A DNA stretch of 64,000 nucleotides from Streptomyces sp. LUP47B. GTDB taxonomy: Bacteria; Actinomycetota; Actinomycetes; Streptomycetales; Streptomycetaceae. The stretch covers positions 85,589 through 149,588 of the forward strand of contig NZ_MJAH01000017.1 of NCBI RefSeq assembly GCF_001746295.1, written 5' to 3'. Positions within the stretch are counted from its first letter, which is position 1, and every line of letters begins with the position of its first letter. The translations under genes and the position numbers were made by a program. The notes under the pieces were generated by a model. That model saw only the letters and a program-made list of their open reading frames with translations. It searched no databases and had not been told where the DNA came from. Positions 16,287-24,403 of the stretch are shown one piece after another.

Positions 16287-17117
16287 ATGACATCCCGCGC
16301 CGCCTCGCGCCCTGTGGGCACGGTCACGCGCGGGACGACCAACCCCAACCGGCTGCGCCGCATGGACCGCTGGATCGCGGCCGCACACGGCGCCGAGCTG
16401 CGCCGCGCCGCCGATCCGGTCGCCGTCGACCTCGGGTACGGCGCCGCCCCCTGGACCGCCGTCGAGTTGCTCGCCCGGCTCCGCGAGGAAGCTCCACGCA
16501 CGCGCGTGGTCGGTGTCGAGATCGAACCGGCCCGGGTGGCGGCGGCGAAGCCGTACGAGCGCGACGGGCTCGTCTTCCGGCACGGCGGGTTCGAGATCCC
16601 GGTCCCCCAGCGACCGCTGCTCGTCCGGGCGGCCAATGTGCTGCGCCAGTACGACGAGGCCGAGGTGGCCGCCGTATGGGAGCGGCTGTGTGCCAGGCTG
16701 GCGCCGGCCGATCCGGCGCGGGGGTCGCGCGGCGGGCTGCTCGTCGAGGGCACCTGCGACGAGATCGGGCGTCGGCACGTGTGGGTCGCGCTCGGTCCGG
16801 AGGGGCCGCGGACGGTCACCTTCGCGACCCGGCTGGGCTCGCTGGAGCGGCCCTCCGACCTCGCCGAGCGGCTGCCGAAGGCGTTGATCCACCGCAACGT
16901 CCCGGGTGAGCCGGTGCACTCCTTCCTGCGCGACTTCGACCGCGCGTGGGCGGCCGCCGCGCCCTACGCGTCGTACGGCGCCCGGCAGCGGTGGATCCGG
17001 ACGGTACGGGACCTGACGGCCGACTGGCCGGTGGTGGACGGGCCTTCGCGGTGGCGGCAGGGGGAAGTGACGGTGGCGTGGGGGGCGTTGACCCCGCGCG
17101 GAGGGCGGCAGGCGTGA
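16287..17117 (+). CDS. Class I SAM-dependent methyltransferase-like protein
   Basis: A 276-residue protein whose motif I region (VAVDLGYGAAPWTAVELL) and acidic strand-2 end (VVGVEIEPARV) fit a SAM-binding Rossmann fold; the central part has VRAANVLRQYDEAEV and LLVEGTCDEIGRRHVW. The glycine motif is degenerate (DLGYGAAP instead of GxGxG), so catalysis is not certain. The ATG at 16287 precedes the conserved NRLRRMDRW segment. It is divergent from mshA. Substrate unknown. Confidence 0.78.
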   Translation: MTSRAASRPVGTVTRGTTNPNRLRRMDRWIAAAHGAELRRAADPVAVDLGYGAAPWTAVELLARLREEAPRTRVVGVEIEPARVAAAKPYERDGLVFRHGGFEIPVPQRPLLVRAANVLRQYDEAEVAAVWERLCARLAPADPARGSRGGLLVEGTCDEIGRRHVWVALGPEGPRTVTFATRLGSLERPSDLAERLPKALIHRNVPGEPVHSFLRDFDRAWAAAAPYASYGARQRWIRTVRDLTADWPVVDGPSRWRQGEVTVAWGALTPRGGRQA

Positions 17118-17400
17118 ACTCCGGTGGACCGGGCGGAGTGCCGCACGCGCGAACTCCGGCGCGCCTTGCGGGTGAACCCGCTCCGGTGGTGACCTGCGGG
17201 GAACGATCTCCGTGAGTCGTTCGTCACAAAGGCTGGGAGATCGTCTTCGGGCGGCGGGGAGAGGGGGATGCACCCGGCAAGCGCCGGGTCGCGAAGGGCT
17301 GTGCCGGCAAGGCCTGCCTCTGTCGCTTTCGGCCATGACGTGGCACGATCCCCCGAGCACCGTAAGTTACTGACGGTAAATCAGATTTGGGGGCAGGGGT

Positions 17401-18474
17401 ATGGGAACGGGCAAGCGCGGTCTGATCGCCACGGCCGTGACCGTGATCGGCGCGGTGGCCGTGCTGGCGGCACCGGGTACCGCCTTCGCCGCCCCGAGTC
17501 CGACCCCCAGTCCCACGGCCTCGCCGACCACCGTGACCAACAGGGACATCGAAGCCGTACGCGAGCAGCTCGACGCGCTCTATCACGACGCGGCCGTGGC
17601 CACCGACGCCTACAACGCCGCCGAGGAGAAGGCCGAGCAGCAGTCGGCGGAGATCGTCGCGCTGGCCCAGAAGATCGTCAAGGGCCAGGAGAAGCTGGCG
17701 AAGCTGAAGGCCCGCGCGGGTGCCGCGGCCGCCGCCCAGTACCGCAGCTACGGGCTGTCGGACGAGGCGCAGCTGATGCTGAGCGACGATCCGCAGGAGT
17801 TCCTGGACAACACCGGCCGCGTTCTGCAGGGCCAGCGCGCCACCAAGACACTGATCGCGGAACTGACGCGCACCCAGCAGGACTTGAGGCAGTACGCCGA
17901 CGACGCCTCGGCGCAGTGGACGAAGCTGGAGGCGAACCGCAAGGCCAAGGCGACGGCCAAGAAGAAGGTCCAGCGGCAGATCGCGGCGGCCGAGAAGCTC
18001 GAGTCCCAGCTGGAGCAGAAGGAGAAGAAGCGCCTCGCCGAACTGGAGGAGCAGGCCGCGCATCAGGCGCAGACCGCCTGGCTGGACTCCGGCATCCTCG
18101 ACGAGATCGACGGCAAGGCGAGCGCGGCCGGGAAGATCGCGGTCGCCTTCGCGACGACCCAGATGGGCAAACCGTACGAATGGGGCGCCGAGGGCCCTGA
18201 CTCGTACGACTGTTCAGGGCTGACCTCACAGGCCTGGGCGAGCGCCGGCAAGCCGATTCCGCGCACCTCGCAGGAGCAGTGGAAACAGCTCAAGCACATC
18301 GACGTCAAGGACATGCGGCCCGGCGACCTGATCATCTACTTCGACGACGCCAGCCATGTGGCGATGTACCTCGGCGAGGGCGCGATCGTGCACGCACCGC
18401 GGCCGGGGCGCACGGTGACGATGGCCGGGGCGGGGTCGATGCCGATACTCGGGGTGGTGCGGCCGGACGCGTGA
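17401..18474 (+). CDS. Secreted NlpC/P60 peptidoglycan endopeptidase
   Basis: A 357-residue exported cell-wall hydrolase. It has a signal peptide (about 1-30, ending AFA), a coiled-coil region rich in Ala, Glu and Lys (about 45-220), and a C-terminal NlpC/P60 domain (about 240-357). The catalytic Cys is in DSYDCSGLTSQAW, His in ASHVAMYLG, and the third polar residue near IVHAPRPG. Such RipA-like enzymes cut D-iGlu-mDAP links and are restrained by the coiled coil. The ATG at 17401 follows a GGGGGCAGGGG stretch. The 283-base upstream leader contains no riboswitch I can recognise. Confidence 0.93.
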   Translation: MGTGKRGLIATAVTVIGAVAVLAAPGTAFAAPSPTPSPTASPTTVTNRDIEAVREQLDALYHDAAVATDAYNAAEEKAEQQSAEIVALAQKIVKGQEKLAKLKARAGAAAAAQYRSYGLSDEAQLMLSDDPQEFLDNTGRVLQGQRATKTLIAELTRTQQDLRQYADDASAQWTKLEANRKAKATAKKKVQRQIAAAEKLESQLEQKEKKRLAELEEQAAHQAQTAWLDSGILDEIDGKASAAGKIAVAFATTQMGKPYEWGAEGPDSYDCSGLTSQAWASAGKPIPRTSQEQWKQLKHIDVKDMRPGDLIIYFDDASHVAMYLGEGAIVHAPRPGRTVTMAGAGSMPILGVVRPDA

Positions 18475-18748
18475 GCGCCGCCGGGCAGGCGAATGAGACC
18501 TGGACCATGTGATGCGGGGCACGCGTGAAGGCCCCGCAAACCTTGCGCAGACGTGACGTTCGTCATCCCCGCGACACCCCCCAACTGTCCAACTGCGGTG
18601 GATAACGCGGCATATGACAGTGGCCACCGGCCAAGCGGCGTGTCTCACGCCATTCCTTTCCCGGCCCGGCACCCGCTATGGTCCCCGTCGGTGGATCGAG
18701 GTCCCTCGCTCCACCATGCCCTCGGGGGGAGGGAAGGAATCCGAGACC

Positions 18749-20047
18749 ATGCCCGTACCCATACCGCGGCAGCGAGCGATCCCGGCCGTGGAAAGTGGTC
18801 AGGCGCCGGCCGCACCGAAGGACGCCCCCTCCACGGAAGCCCCGCGCAAGGAAGCCACGGTCGACAACAACGCCACCACCCAACTGAGCCTGCTGGTGAT
18901 CGAGGACGATCCCGGCGGGTCCACAGTCGTCCCCGAACTCATTGACTCGGCCGGCAGGCCGATCCGCGTCCGCACCGCCCGCAACCTCACCGAGGCGGAG
19001 CGGCTGCTCACGGACGACGTCCACTGCATCCTGCTCGACCTCGCGCTGCCCGCGCCCGGCCGCTCCGCTGACGACGACGAGCTCGCCGTACTGCGTCATG
19101 TCCTGGAGCTCGCACCCCGGCACGCCGTCCTCGCGCTCACCGCCTCCGGCGACGCCGAGCGCGGTGCGGAGGCGGTGCGGGTGGGCGCCCAGGACTATCT
19201 CTTCCGGGACGAGCTGGACGGACGGCTGCTGAGCCGGGCGATCCGGTACGCGGTGGAGCGGAAACGTTCCGACACGGCGGAGCGCAGGCTCGCCGAGGGC
19301 CGGGTGCGGGCGCAGGAGAACCGGCGCCTGGAGCGCGGGCTGCTGCCCACGCCGCTGCTGGAGGGGTCGTCGCTGCGGTTCGCCGCGCGGTACCGGCCGG
19401 GCCGGTCGCGTGCGCTGCTCGGCGGTGACTTCTACGACGTCGTACGGACTCCCGACGGGACCGTGCACGCGATGATCGGCGACGTCTGCGGGCACGGCCC
19501 CGACGAGGCGGCGCTCGGTGTGGAGCTGCGCATCGCCTGGCGCGCGCTGACCCTGGCGGGGCTGTGCGGGGACGAACTGCTCGGCACGCTGCAGGAGGTA
19601 CTGGAGCACGAGCGCTCCGACGACGAGATCTTCGCGACGCTGTGCACGGTCGACATCGCGCCGGACGGGCGGCGGGCGGGGCTGTGTCTCGCCGGGCACC
19701 CGTCGCCGCTGGTGGCCCGGCCGGGTCGGCCCGCGCGGCTGCTGCCGTACGACAACAACGGGCCCGCGCTGGGCCTGCTGCCGGGGGCTCGGTGGCCTCG
19801 GATGCAGGTGGAGCTGGGGGCCGAGTGGAGTCTGATGCTCTACACCGACGGGCTGATCGAGGGGCGGATCGGGGAGGGCCGGGAGCGCCTGGGGCAGGAC
19901 AGGATGGTCGCCATGATCCGTCGCCAGCTCTCCGAAGGGCTGCGGGGCGAGGCGTTGCTGCGGGCCGCGGTGAACGAGGTGCGTTCGCTCAACGGGGGCG
20001 AACTGGCGGACGACGTGGCGGTACTGCTGCTGGACCGGGAGGGTTAG
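18749..20047 (+). CDS. Receiver-linked PP2C/SpoIIE serine phosphatase
   Basis: A 432-residue protein. An N-terminal disordered region (1-45) is followed by a response-regulator receiver (about 46-170) with acidic pair EDD and Asp97 in CILLDLALP. A short coiled linker leads to a SpoIIE-type PP2C domain (about 215-432) with GGDFYDVV, GDVCGHGPDEAA, LYTDGLIEGR and DDVAVLLLDR. Such proteins act in partner-switching control of sigma-B-like factors. The receiver's conserved Lys seems replaced by Arg (DYLFRDE), so its phosphorylation may be atypical. The ATG at 18749 has GGAAGGAA upstream; an earlier frame start lacks support. Confidence 0.9.
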   Translation: MPVPIPRQRAIPAVESGQAPAAPKDAPSTEAPRKEATVDNNATTQLSLLVIEDDPGGSTVVPELIDSAGRPIRVRTARNLTEAERLLTDDVHCILLDLALPAPGRSADDDELAVLRHVLELAPRHAVLALTASGDAERGAEAVRVGAQDYLFRDELDGRLLSRAIRYAVERKRSDTAERRLAEGRVRAQENRRLERGLLPTPLLEGSSLRFAARYRPGRSRALLGGDFYDVVRTPDGTVHAMIGDVCGHGPDEAALGVELRIAWRALTLAGLCGDELLGTLQEVLEHERSDDEIFATLCTVDIAPDGRRAGLCLAGHPSPLVARPGRPARLLPYDNNGPALGLLPGARWPRMQVELGAEWSLMLYTDGLIEGRIGEGRERLGQDRMVAMIRRQLSEGLRGEALLRAAVNEVRSLNGGELADDVAVLLLDREG

Positions 20048-20141
20048 CGGCTCGCGCCGCAGGGGTGTTGGCCGGGTGCCGGCTGCGGATGCGTTGCGGC
20101 TGGTCGCACCCACGCGGCGGAGCCGCATGTCGACACGGCCC

Positions 20142-20159
20142 GCGCCCCTTGAGGGGCGC
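20142..20159. terminator. Hairpin between phosphatase and DUF2516 genes
   Basis: GCGCCCC (20142-20148) pairs with GGGGCGC (20153-20159) across a TTGA loop, between two convergent stops. Confidence 0.65.
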
Positions 20160-20177
20160 TGCGCTCGGCCCGCGTGA

Positions 20178-20534
20178 TCACCTGCCGCCGTTGTACGGCC
20201 CGTAGGGACCGTCGCTGCTCGAACCCCTGCCCCGGCCGCTGCGGCCGCCGCCCGGGAGGGCGCGGATAGCCGGGCGTACGTCGACCATGTAGACGATCGT
20301 CGCGATGAGACCGATGATCGGCAGGAACGACAGGATGTTGAAGATCAGGTTCACCACGAAGGCGAGCCCGAGGATGATCAGCCAGAAGGGCTTGGTCTTC
20401 TTGTCGGCCGCGCGGTAGGCGTCCTCACGGCGAATGGCAGCGTCGAACAGCGCGAAGCCGCTGAAAACGATCAGGGCCATGCTCAGCAGCCACATGAAGC
20501 CTGCGAACCCCTGCATCAGCACAACGTCCACCAC
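20178..20534 (-). CDS. DUF2516 membrane protein
   Basis: A 118-residue protein with two or three hydrophobic segments (about 8-30, 48-68 and 72-85) and a C-terminal Gly/Arg/Ser-rich cytoplasmic tail (GGGRSGRGRGSSSDGPYGPY). It matches the DUF2516 family, usually found next to an HTH gene and HbhA-like gene in actinomycetes. The start is ambiguous: a GTG at 20534 or an ATG six codons later. Function unknown. Confidence 0.8.
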   Translation of the reverse strand: MVDVVLMQGFAGFMWLLSMALIVFSGFALFDAAIRREDAYRAADKKTKPFWLIILGLAFVVNLIFNILSFLPIIGLIATIVYMVDVRPAIRALPGGGRSGRGRGSSSDGPYGPYNGGR

Positions 20535-20605
20535 CCGACTCGGCTCGTCATTTCGCGATTACGCGGTCACCGTACCCGCTCCCGCGTGTCCGCTACCCGC
20601 AGAAC

Positions 20606-20634
20606 GGGCCGGGCACTCGGTAAGTGCCCGGCCC
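20606..20634. terminator. Terminator after the HbhA-like gene
   Basis: GGGCCGGGCACT (20606-20617) pairs perfectly with 20623-20634 around CGGTA. On the minus strand it is downstream of the HbhA-like gene and upstream of DUF2516, so DUF2516 likely has its own promoter. Confidence 0.82.
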
Positions 20635-20660
20635 TGAGTCCTGAAGTGTCCCGCGGCGCC

Positions 20661-21344
20661 TTACTTGGCGGGCGGGGCCTTCTTCGCCGTCGTGGTCTTG
20701 CGCGCCGGCGTGGTCTTCTTGGCGGTGGTGGTGGTCGTCTTCTTCGCCGGGGCCGGGACGGCGGCGGTGGCCGTGGCCGGGGCGGGCTTCGCGGCCGGAG
20801 TCGCGGTCGCCGGCTGCTTGACCTCGCCCGGCTCGGCGTTCGGCTCGACGGCGATCGCCAGTTCCTCGATCTCCTCGGCGGCCTCGCCACGCCAGGTCTT
20901 GACGGCCTGCTCGCCGTGCTCGGCGACCTTCTCGTAGGTCTCCCGGGCCTTGACGGCGTACTCGGCGGCGACGCCGACACCGCGCAGGGCGAAGTCCTGG
21001 GCGGACTCGCCGAGCTTCTTCAGGTCCGCGTCGAGGGTGGTGCCGAGCTTCTTGATGTCCCCGTCCAGGCTGGTGATGAACTCACCGACCTTGCTCTGAA
21101 GGGTCTCCTGCGTCTCCTTGACCTTGGCGCCGGCCTCCTTGGCACGGGCCTGGGCCTTCTCCTGGACGGCCTTCGGGTCGGTGCCGCGCACGGCCTCGAT
21201 ACGGGCCGGCGCCTCGGCGCGCAGCTGCTCCACCAGGCCGGGCACCTTCTTGGCCTCCTGAAGGGCGAGGTCACCGGCGCCGGCGAGGAAGTAGAGCGGG
21301 GTCGGGTCCTTGACGGCCTTGCGGATGTCGTCGGTGATGGCCAT
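20661..21344 (-). CDS. HbhA-like helical protein with lysine-rich tail
   Basis: A 227-residue protein: N-terminal region DDIRKAVKDPTPLYFLAGAGDLALQEAK typical of mycobacterial heparin-binding haemagglutinin homologues, a long helical coiled coil (about 45-165), and a C-terminal Lys/Ala/Pro/Thr tail with repeated KKTT/ARKTT units. In mycobacteria the tail binds heparan sulfate; in Streptomyces a role in cell surface or DNA/lipid contacts is more likely. The ATG at 21342-21344 is preceded by GGGAGGACC. It follows the XRE regulator gene on the same strand after about 75 bases. Confidence 0.85.
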   Translation of the reverse strand: MAITDDIRKAVKDPTPLYFLAGAGDLALQEAKKVPGLVEQLRAEAPARIEAVRGTDPKAVQEKAQARAKEAGAKVKETQETLQSKVGEFITSLDGDIKKLGTTLDADLKKLGESAQDFALRGVGVAAEYAVKARETYEKVAEHGEQAVKTWRGEAAEEIEELAIAVEPNAEPGEVKQPATATPAAKPAPATATAAVPAPAKKTTTTTAKKTTPARKTTTAKKAPPAK

Positions 21345-21418
21345 GGTGGTGGTCCTCCCGGGTCGCTTTCTGATGAGGGTTTTGGGTCCCGCGGTGCCAG
21401 TGAGTCTCCGGTGGGGTC

Positions 21419-21928
21419 TCAACTGGCCGTCCGGTGCGGGTCGGCGTCGCTGCCGTCGGTCTTACGGGGGTCTTCTACGGCGGTGTCGTCGTCCAGTACG
21501 TCACTGTCCTGGACGTCGCTGCCCCGAAGGGCCGCACCGTCGCCCTGCGCGGCGGGTACCGCGTCCGGCGGGGCTATCTCGAACCCGTTCTCCTTGCGGA
21601 AGGATTCGTAGATCTGGATCAGCACCTGCTTCTGCCGCTCGTTGAGCGTGGGATCGGCGAGGATGGCCGCACGTGTCTCCACGTCGTCCCGGTCCCGCTC
21701 CGCGTCGAGGATGCCGGCCCGCACATACAAGGTCTCGGCGGAGATCCGCAGGGCCTTGGCGACCTGCTGCAACACCTCCGCGCTCGGCTTGCGCAGCCCG
21801 CGCTCGATCTGGCTCAGATACGGATTGGACACCCCGGCGGCATCGGCGAGCTGCCTGAGCGACAGCTGCGCGGTGCGCCGCTGTTCACGCAGGTATTCAC
21901 CGAGATTGCCGACGTTGAGCGATGCCAT
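21419..21928 (-). CDS. XRE-family helix-turn-helix regulator
   Basis: A 169-residue DNA-binding protein. An N-terminal HTH (LGEYLREQRRTAQLSLRQLADAAGVSNPYLSQIERGLRKPS) is followed by a short dimerisation segment and an acidic, disordered tail. The ATG at 21926-21928 has GGTGGAGAC before it. It is the first gene before the HbhA-like gene, and a perfect TTGCAAGC palindrome in its promoter is the likely autoregulatory operator. The Nudix gene is divergent. Confidence 0.9.
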   Translation of the reverse strand: MASLNVGNLGEYLREQRRTAQLSLRQLADAAGVSNPYLSQIERGLRKPSAEVLQQVAKALRISAETLYVRAGILDAERDRDDVETRAAILADPTLNERQKQVLIQIYESFRKENGFEIAPPDAVPAAQGDGAALRGSDVQDSDVLDDDTAVEDPRKTDGSDADPHRTAS

Positions 21929-21958
21929 GTCTCCACCCTGCACCACCCACGCTAACTA

Positions 21959-21978
21959 TTGCAAGCACCCGCTTGCAA
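21959..21978. promoter_or_regulatory. Perfect 8-4-8 palindrome, probable XRE operator
   Basis: TTGCAAGC-ACCC-GCTTGCAA, 30 bases upstream of the XRE start. On the minus strand it overlaps a plausible -35 (TTTGCA) and abuts a -10-like TAGTTA, so binding would block polymerase. Confidence 0.75.
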
Positions 21979-22057
21979 AAGTGTGCCATGCCACGCGGGG
22001 GCGGAGCCCCGTGCCTGAGCAGGGTAGGTGTCGGTGGGCTCTGCCAGGGTGTGCCTC

Positions 22058-22561
22058 GTGGATGAACTGGTGGAGCGTGTCGACGATCAAGATCGCGTGC
22101 TGGGGGTGGTGGTCGGACGCCGGCAGGCCATCCGGGAAGGTTGGCTGCACCGGGTCGCCGTGACGGTGTGTCGTGACGAGCGTGGGCGGATCCTCGTTCA
22201 CCGGCGGTCGGAGCAGCTGTCGCGGTTCCCCGGGCTCTACGAGGTCATGGTCGGTGGCGCCGTGAACGTCGGCGAGTCCTACGTACAGGCCGCCGCGCGG
22301 GAGCTGGCCGAAGAGCTGGGCATTCGTGTGCTGCCGCGCCTGCTGTTCACGTTCCTCAACCGCAGCGGTTTGAGCCCTCACTGGCTCGGCGTGCACGAAG
22401 CCGTGGTGCCGGACGCCATGGCCGCCGATGCCGATGAGGTCGCCTGGCACGGCTGGCTGACCGAGCCGGAGCTGCGGTCGGCCCTGCTGGAGTGGCGCTT
22501 CACCCCCGACAGCCACGAGGCCTTCAGCCGGTATCTGGCGTTCCGGACCGCCCGCTCCTGA
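22058..22561 (+). CDS. Nudix hydrolase
   Basis: A pyrophosphohydrolase of about 167 residues. The Nudix box is complete: G-x5-E-x7-REL-x-EELG in the segment GGAVNVGE...RELAEELGI. The architecture (DELVERVDDQDRVLGVV start, HRVAVTVC) resembles isopentenyl-diphosphate isomerase-like Nudix proteins of unknown substrate. The frame is open from a GTG at 22028; I prefer the GTG at 22058 because an AGGGTG lies 6 bases before it. It is divergent from the XRE gene. Confidence 0.82.
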   Translation: MDELVERVDDQDRVLGVVVGRRQAIREGWLHRVAVTVCRDERGRILVHRRSEQLSRFPGLYEVMVGGAVNVGESYVQAAARELAEELGIRVLPRLLFTFLNRSGLSPHWLGVHEAVVPDAMAADADEVAWHGWLTEPELRSALLEWRFTPDSHEAFSRYLAFRTARS

Positions 22562-22642
22562 CCTCGCCCGACTCACGGGCTGGGACGCCTGCTTGCGGCC
22601 AACGCGCCCTGCGAGAGCGGCTGTCCGTGGTAGGGAGTACGG

Positions 22643-23239
22643 ATGCTTGGTCGACTCCCGCTCGTTGAGCAGCTCGATGGCCTGCGGTCCGTGCTCTCCC
22701 GGAACGAGGTCCTGACCGACGTGCTGACCAGGGCGGCGACGCTGGAGCTGCCCGGCTGGTACGTCACGGCGGGCTGCCTGTTCCAGACGGTGTGGAACGT
22801 GGTCACCGACAGGCCTCCGGCCGGCGGCATCAAGGACTACGACATCTTCTACTTCGACGGCACCGACCTCTCCTGGGAGGCGGAGGATGCCGTGATCAAG
22901 GCAGGGCAGGAGGTGTTCGCCGGCCTGCCGGCCGAGGTGGAGATCCGCAACGAGGCCCGCGTGCATCTCTGGTACGAGCAGAAATTCGGCGTGCCCTGCC
23001 CTCCTCACGAGTCCACCGAGGCGGCGATCGACTCGTTCGCCGCGACGACTTGCTGTCTGGGGGTACGGCTGGATCCTGACGGTGGGTGGCGCGTCTATGC
23101 GCCCCACGGGCTCTCCGACGTGTTCAACCTGGTGGTCCGGCCCAACCCGGTCCTTGCCCCGCGGGAGGTCTATGAGGCCAAGGCGGCGCGCTGGCGGGAG
23201 GAATGGCCGGAGCTCACCGTGCTGCCGTGGCCGAAGTGA
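22643..23239 (+). CDS. Nucleotidyltransferase-family protein (NTP_transf_6-like)
   Basis: A 198-residue protein resembling the PF06042-type nucleotidyltransferases: WYVTAGCLFQTVWN, then KDYDIFYFD (the metal-binding DxD), and a conserved FAATTCCLGVRL. The biological role of the family is unclear. The ATG at 22643 has GGGAG six bases upstream. It lies 81 bases after the Nudix gene on the same strand and may be co-transcribed. Confidence 0.85.
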   Translation: MLGRLPLVEQLDGLRSVLSRNEVLTDVLTRAATLELPGWYVTAGCLFQTVWNVVTDRPPAGGIKDYDIFYFDGTDLSWEAEDAVIKAGQEVFAGLPAEVEIRNEARVHLWYEQKFGVPCPPHESTEAAIDSFAATTCCLGVRLDPDGGWRVYAPHGLSDVFNLVVRPNPVLAPREVYEAKAARWREEWPELTVLPWPK

Positions 23240-23483
23240 CGCTCGGAGCCGTGATCACGCGGCGAATTCCGGGGCAGCCGACCCACCGTCTCCGCGGCGC
23301 CGCCGCCCTCCGTCTCCGCGGCGCCGCCGCCCGCCGGGAGAACGCGCGGCCGGACGGCCAACCCGGCCTCGCCTGCGATGCGTTCACGCCCTTTGTTACT
23401 CGGGTTCGTCGCCCTCGCCCGTCAACACCAGTAGCGAGCGTGATGACGCTTGCGCTGCGAAACGGGTGCATAGGATCACCGGT

Positions 23484-24224
23484 ATGCCCCTGCGACCTGT
23501 TCAGGTGAACATCAAGGCTCTTGACGGGCCGGCGGTCGGCCGGTTCTGGGCGGAGGCGCTCGGCTGGCATGCCTACAGCCCCGGTGTGACCACCTACGTC
23601 GGCCCCCCGGGCGGTCTCGTATGGCCGGACCCGGTCGGTGTCGGCATCGACGTCGTTCCCGTCCCGGAAGCCAAGACGGCCACGAAGAACCGTCTGCACC
23701 TCGATCTCGCCACCACCTCCGCGGCCCATCAGGCGGAGCTGGTGGCGCGCCTGGAGGCTCTTGGCGCGACGCCCGTCGACGTGGGCCAGGGCGAGGTGCC
23801 CTGGGTGGTCCTCGCGGACCCGGAGGGCAACGAGTTCTGCGTGCTGGAGCCTCGCGAGGTCTACCGGGACACCGGGCCGATCGCCGCGGTGGTGGTCGAC
23901 TGCGCGGACCCGCGGGCCATGGCTAGCTTCTGGGGCACGGCGACGGACTGGAGCCTGCACGAAGTGACCGACGATCAGGCGGTGTTGCGCTCCGCCGAGG
24001 GGGTCGGCCCGTATCTCGAGTTCCTGCGCACGCCCGACGTGAAGAGCGTGCCGGACCGCGTCCACCTCGATCTGCTGCCCTACCCCGGTGACGACCAGGC
24101 GGCGGAGGTGGCCCGGCTGCGTGCCCTCGGCGCCACCGACCTCGACCTCGGCCAGGGCAACGTCCCCTGGACGTGCCTGTCCGACCCCGAGGGCCACGAG
24201 TTCTGCCTCCTCGCCCTGTCCTGA
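23484..24224 (+). CDS. Two-domain VOC (glyoxalase-like) protein
   Basis: A 246-residue protein with two tandem glyoxalase/bleomycin-resistance-type domains. Each ends with a similar sequence (VLADPEGNEFCVLEP near 115 and LSDPEGHEFCLLALS at the end), and each repeats RLHLDLATT / RVHLDLLPY. The duplication suggests an intramolecular VOC dimer that binds a small molecule; whether it is an enzyme is unknown. The ATG is at 23484. The 244-base gap before it has no gene, only an 18-base GC-rich duplication. Confidence 0.86.
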   Translation: MPLRPVQVNIKALDGPAVGRFWAEALGWHAYSPGVTTYVGPPGGLVWPDPVGVGIDVVPVPEAKTATKNRLHLDLATTSAAHQAELVARLEALGATPVDVGQGEVPWVVLADPEGNEFCVLEPREVYRDTGPIAAVVVDCADPRAMASFWGTATDWSLHEVTDDQAVLRSAEGVGPYLEFLRTPDVKSVPDRVHLDLLPYPGDDQAAEVARLRALGATDLDLGQGNVPWTCLSDPEGHEFCLLALS

Positions 24225-24403
24225 CGCGGAGCCGCATCGGTCGGGCGACCCCGGTGACGGATGCGGTGAAGGCCCGGGGCACGGTGGTCGCGGTGGTAGG
24301 GCGTCGGCGTCCCTGAGCTGGACGCCGAGCCCGCCCCGAGCCCTCCACGTCGGTCGATTCCTCGCCCCGGGGCATTGTCAGTGCCGTGTGCGACGCTCGG
24401 CGC

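Noticed and set aside
17118..17400. Possible c-di-AMP (ydaO-type) riboswitch upstream of the NlpC/P60 gene
   Set aside because: Such riboswitches precede some Streptomyces wall hydrolases, but I could not find the conserved core segments here.
23281..23335. 18-base GC-rich sequence repeated twice before the VOC gene
   Set aside because: Just a low-complexity duplication in GC-rich DNA with no gene or dyad linked to it.
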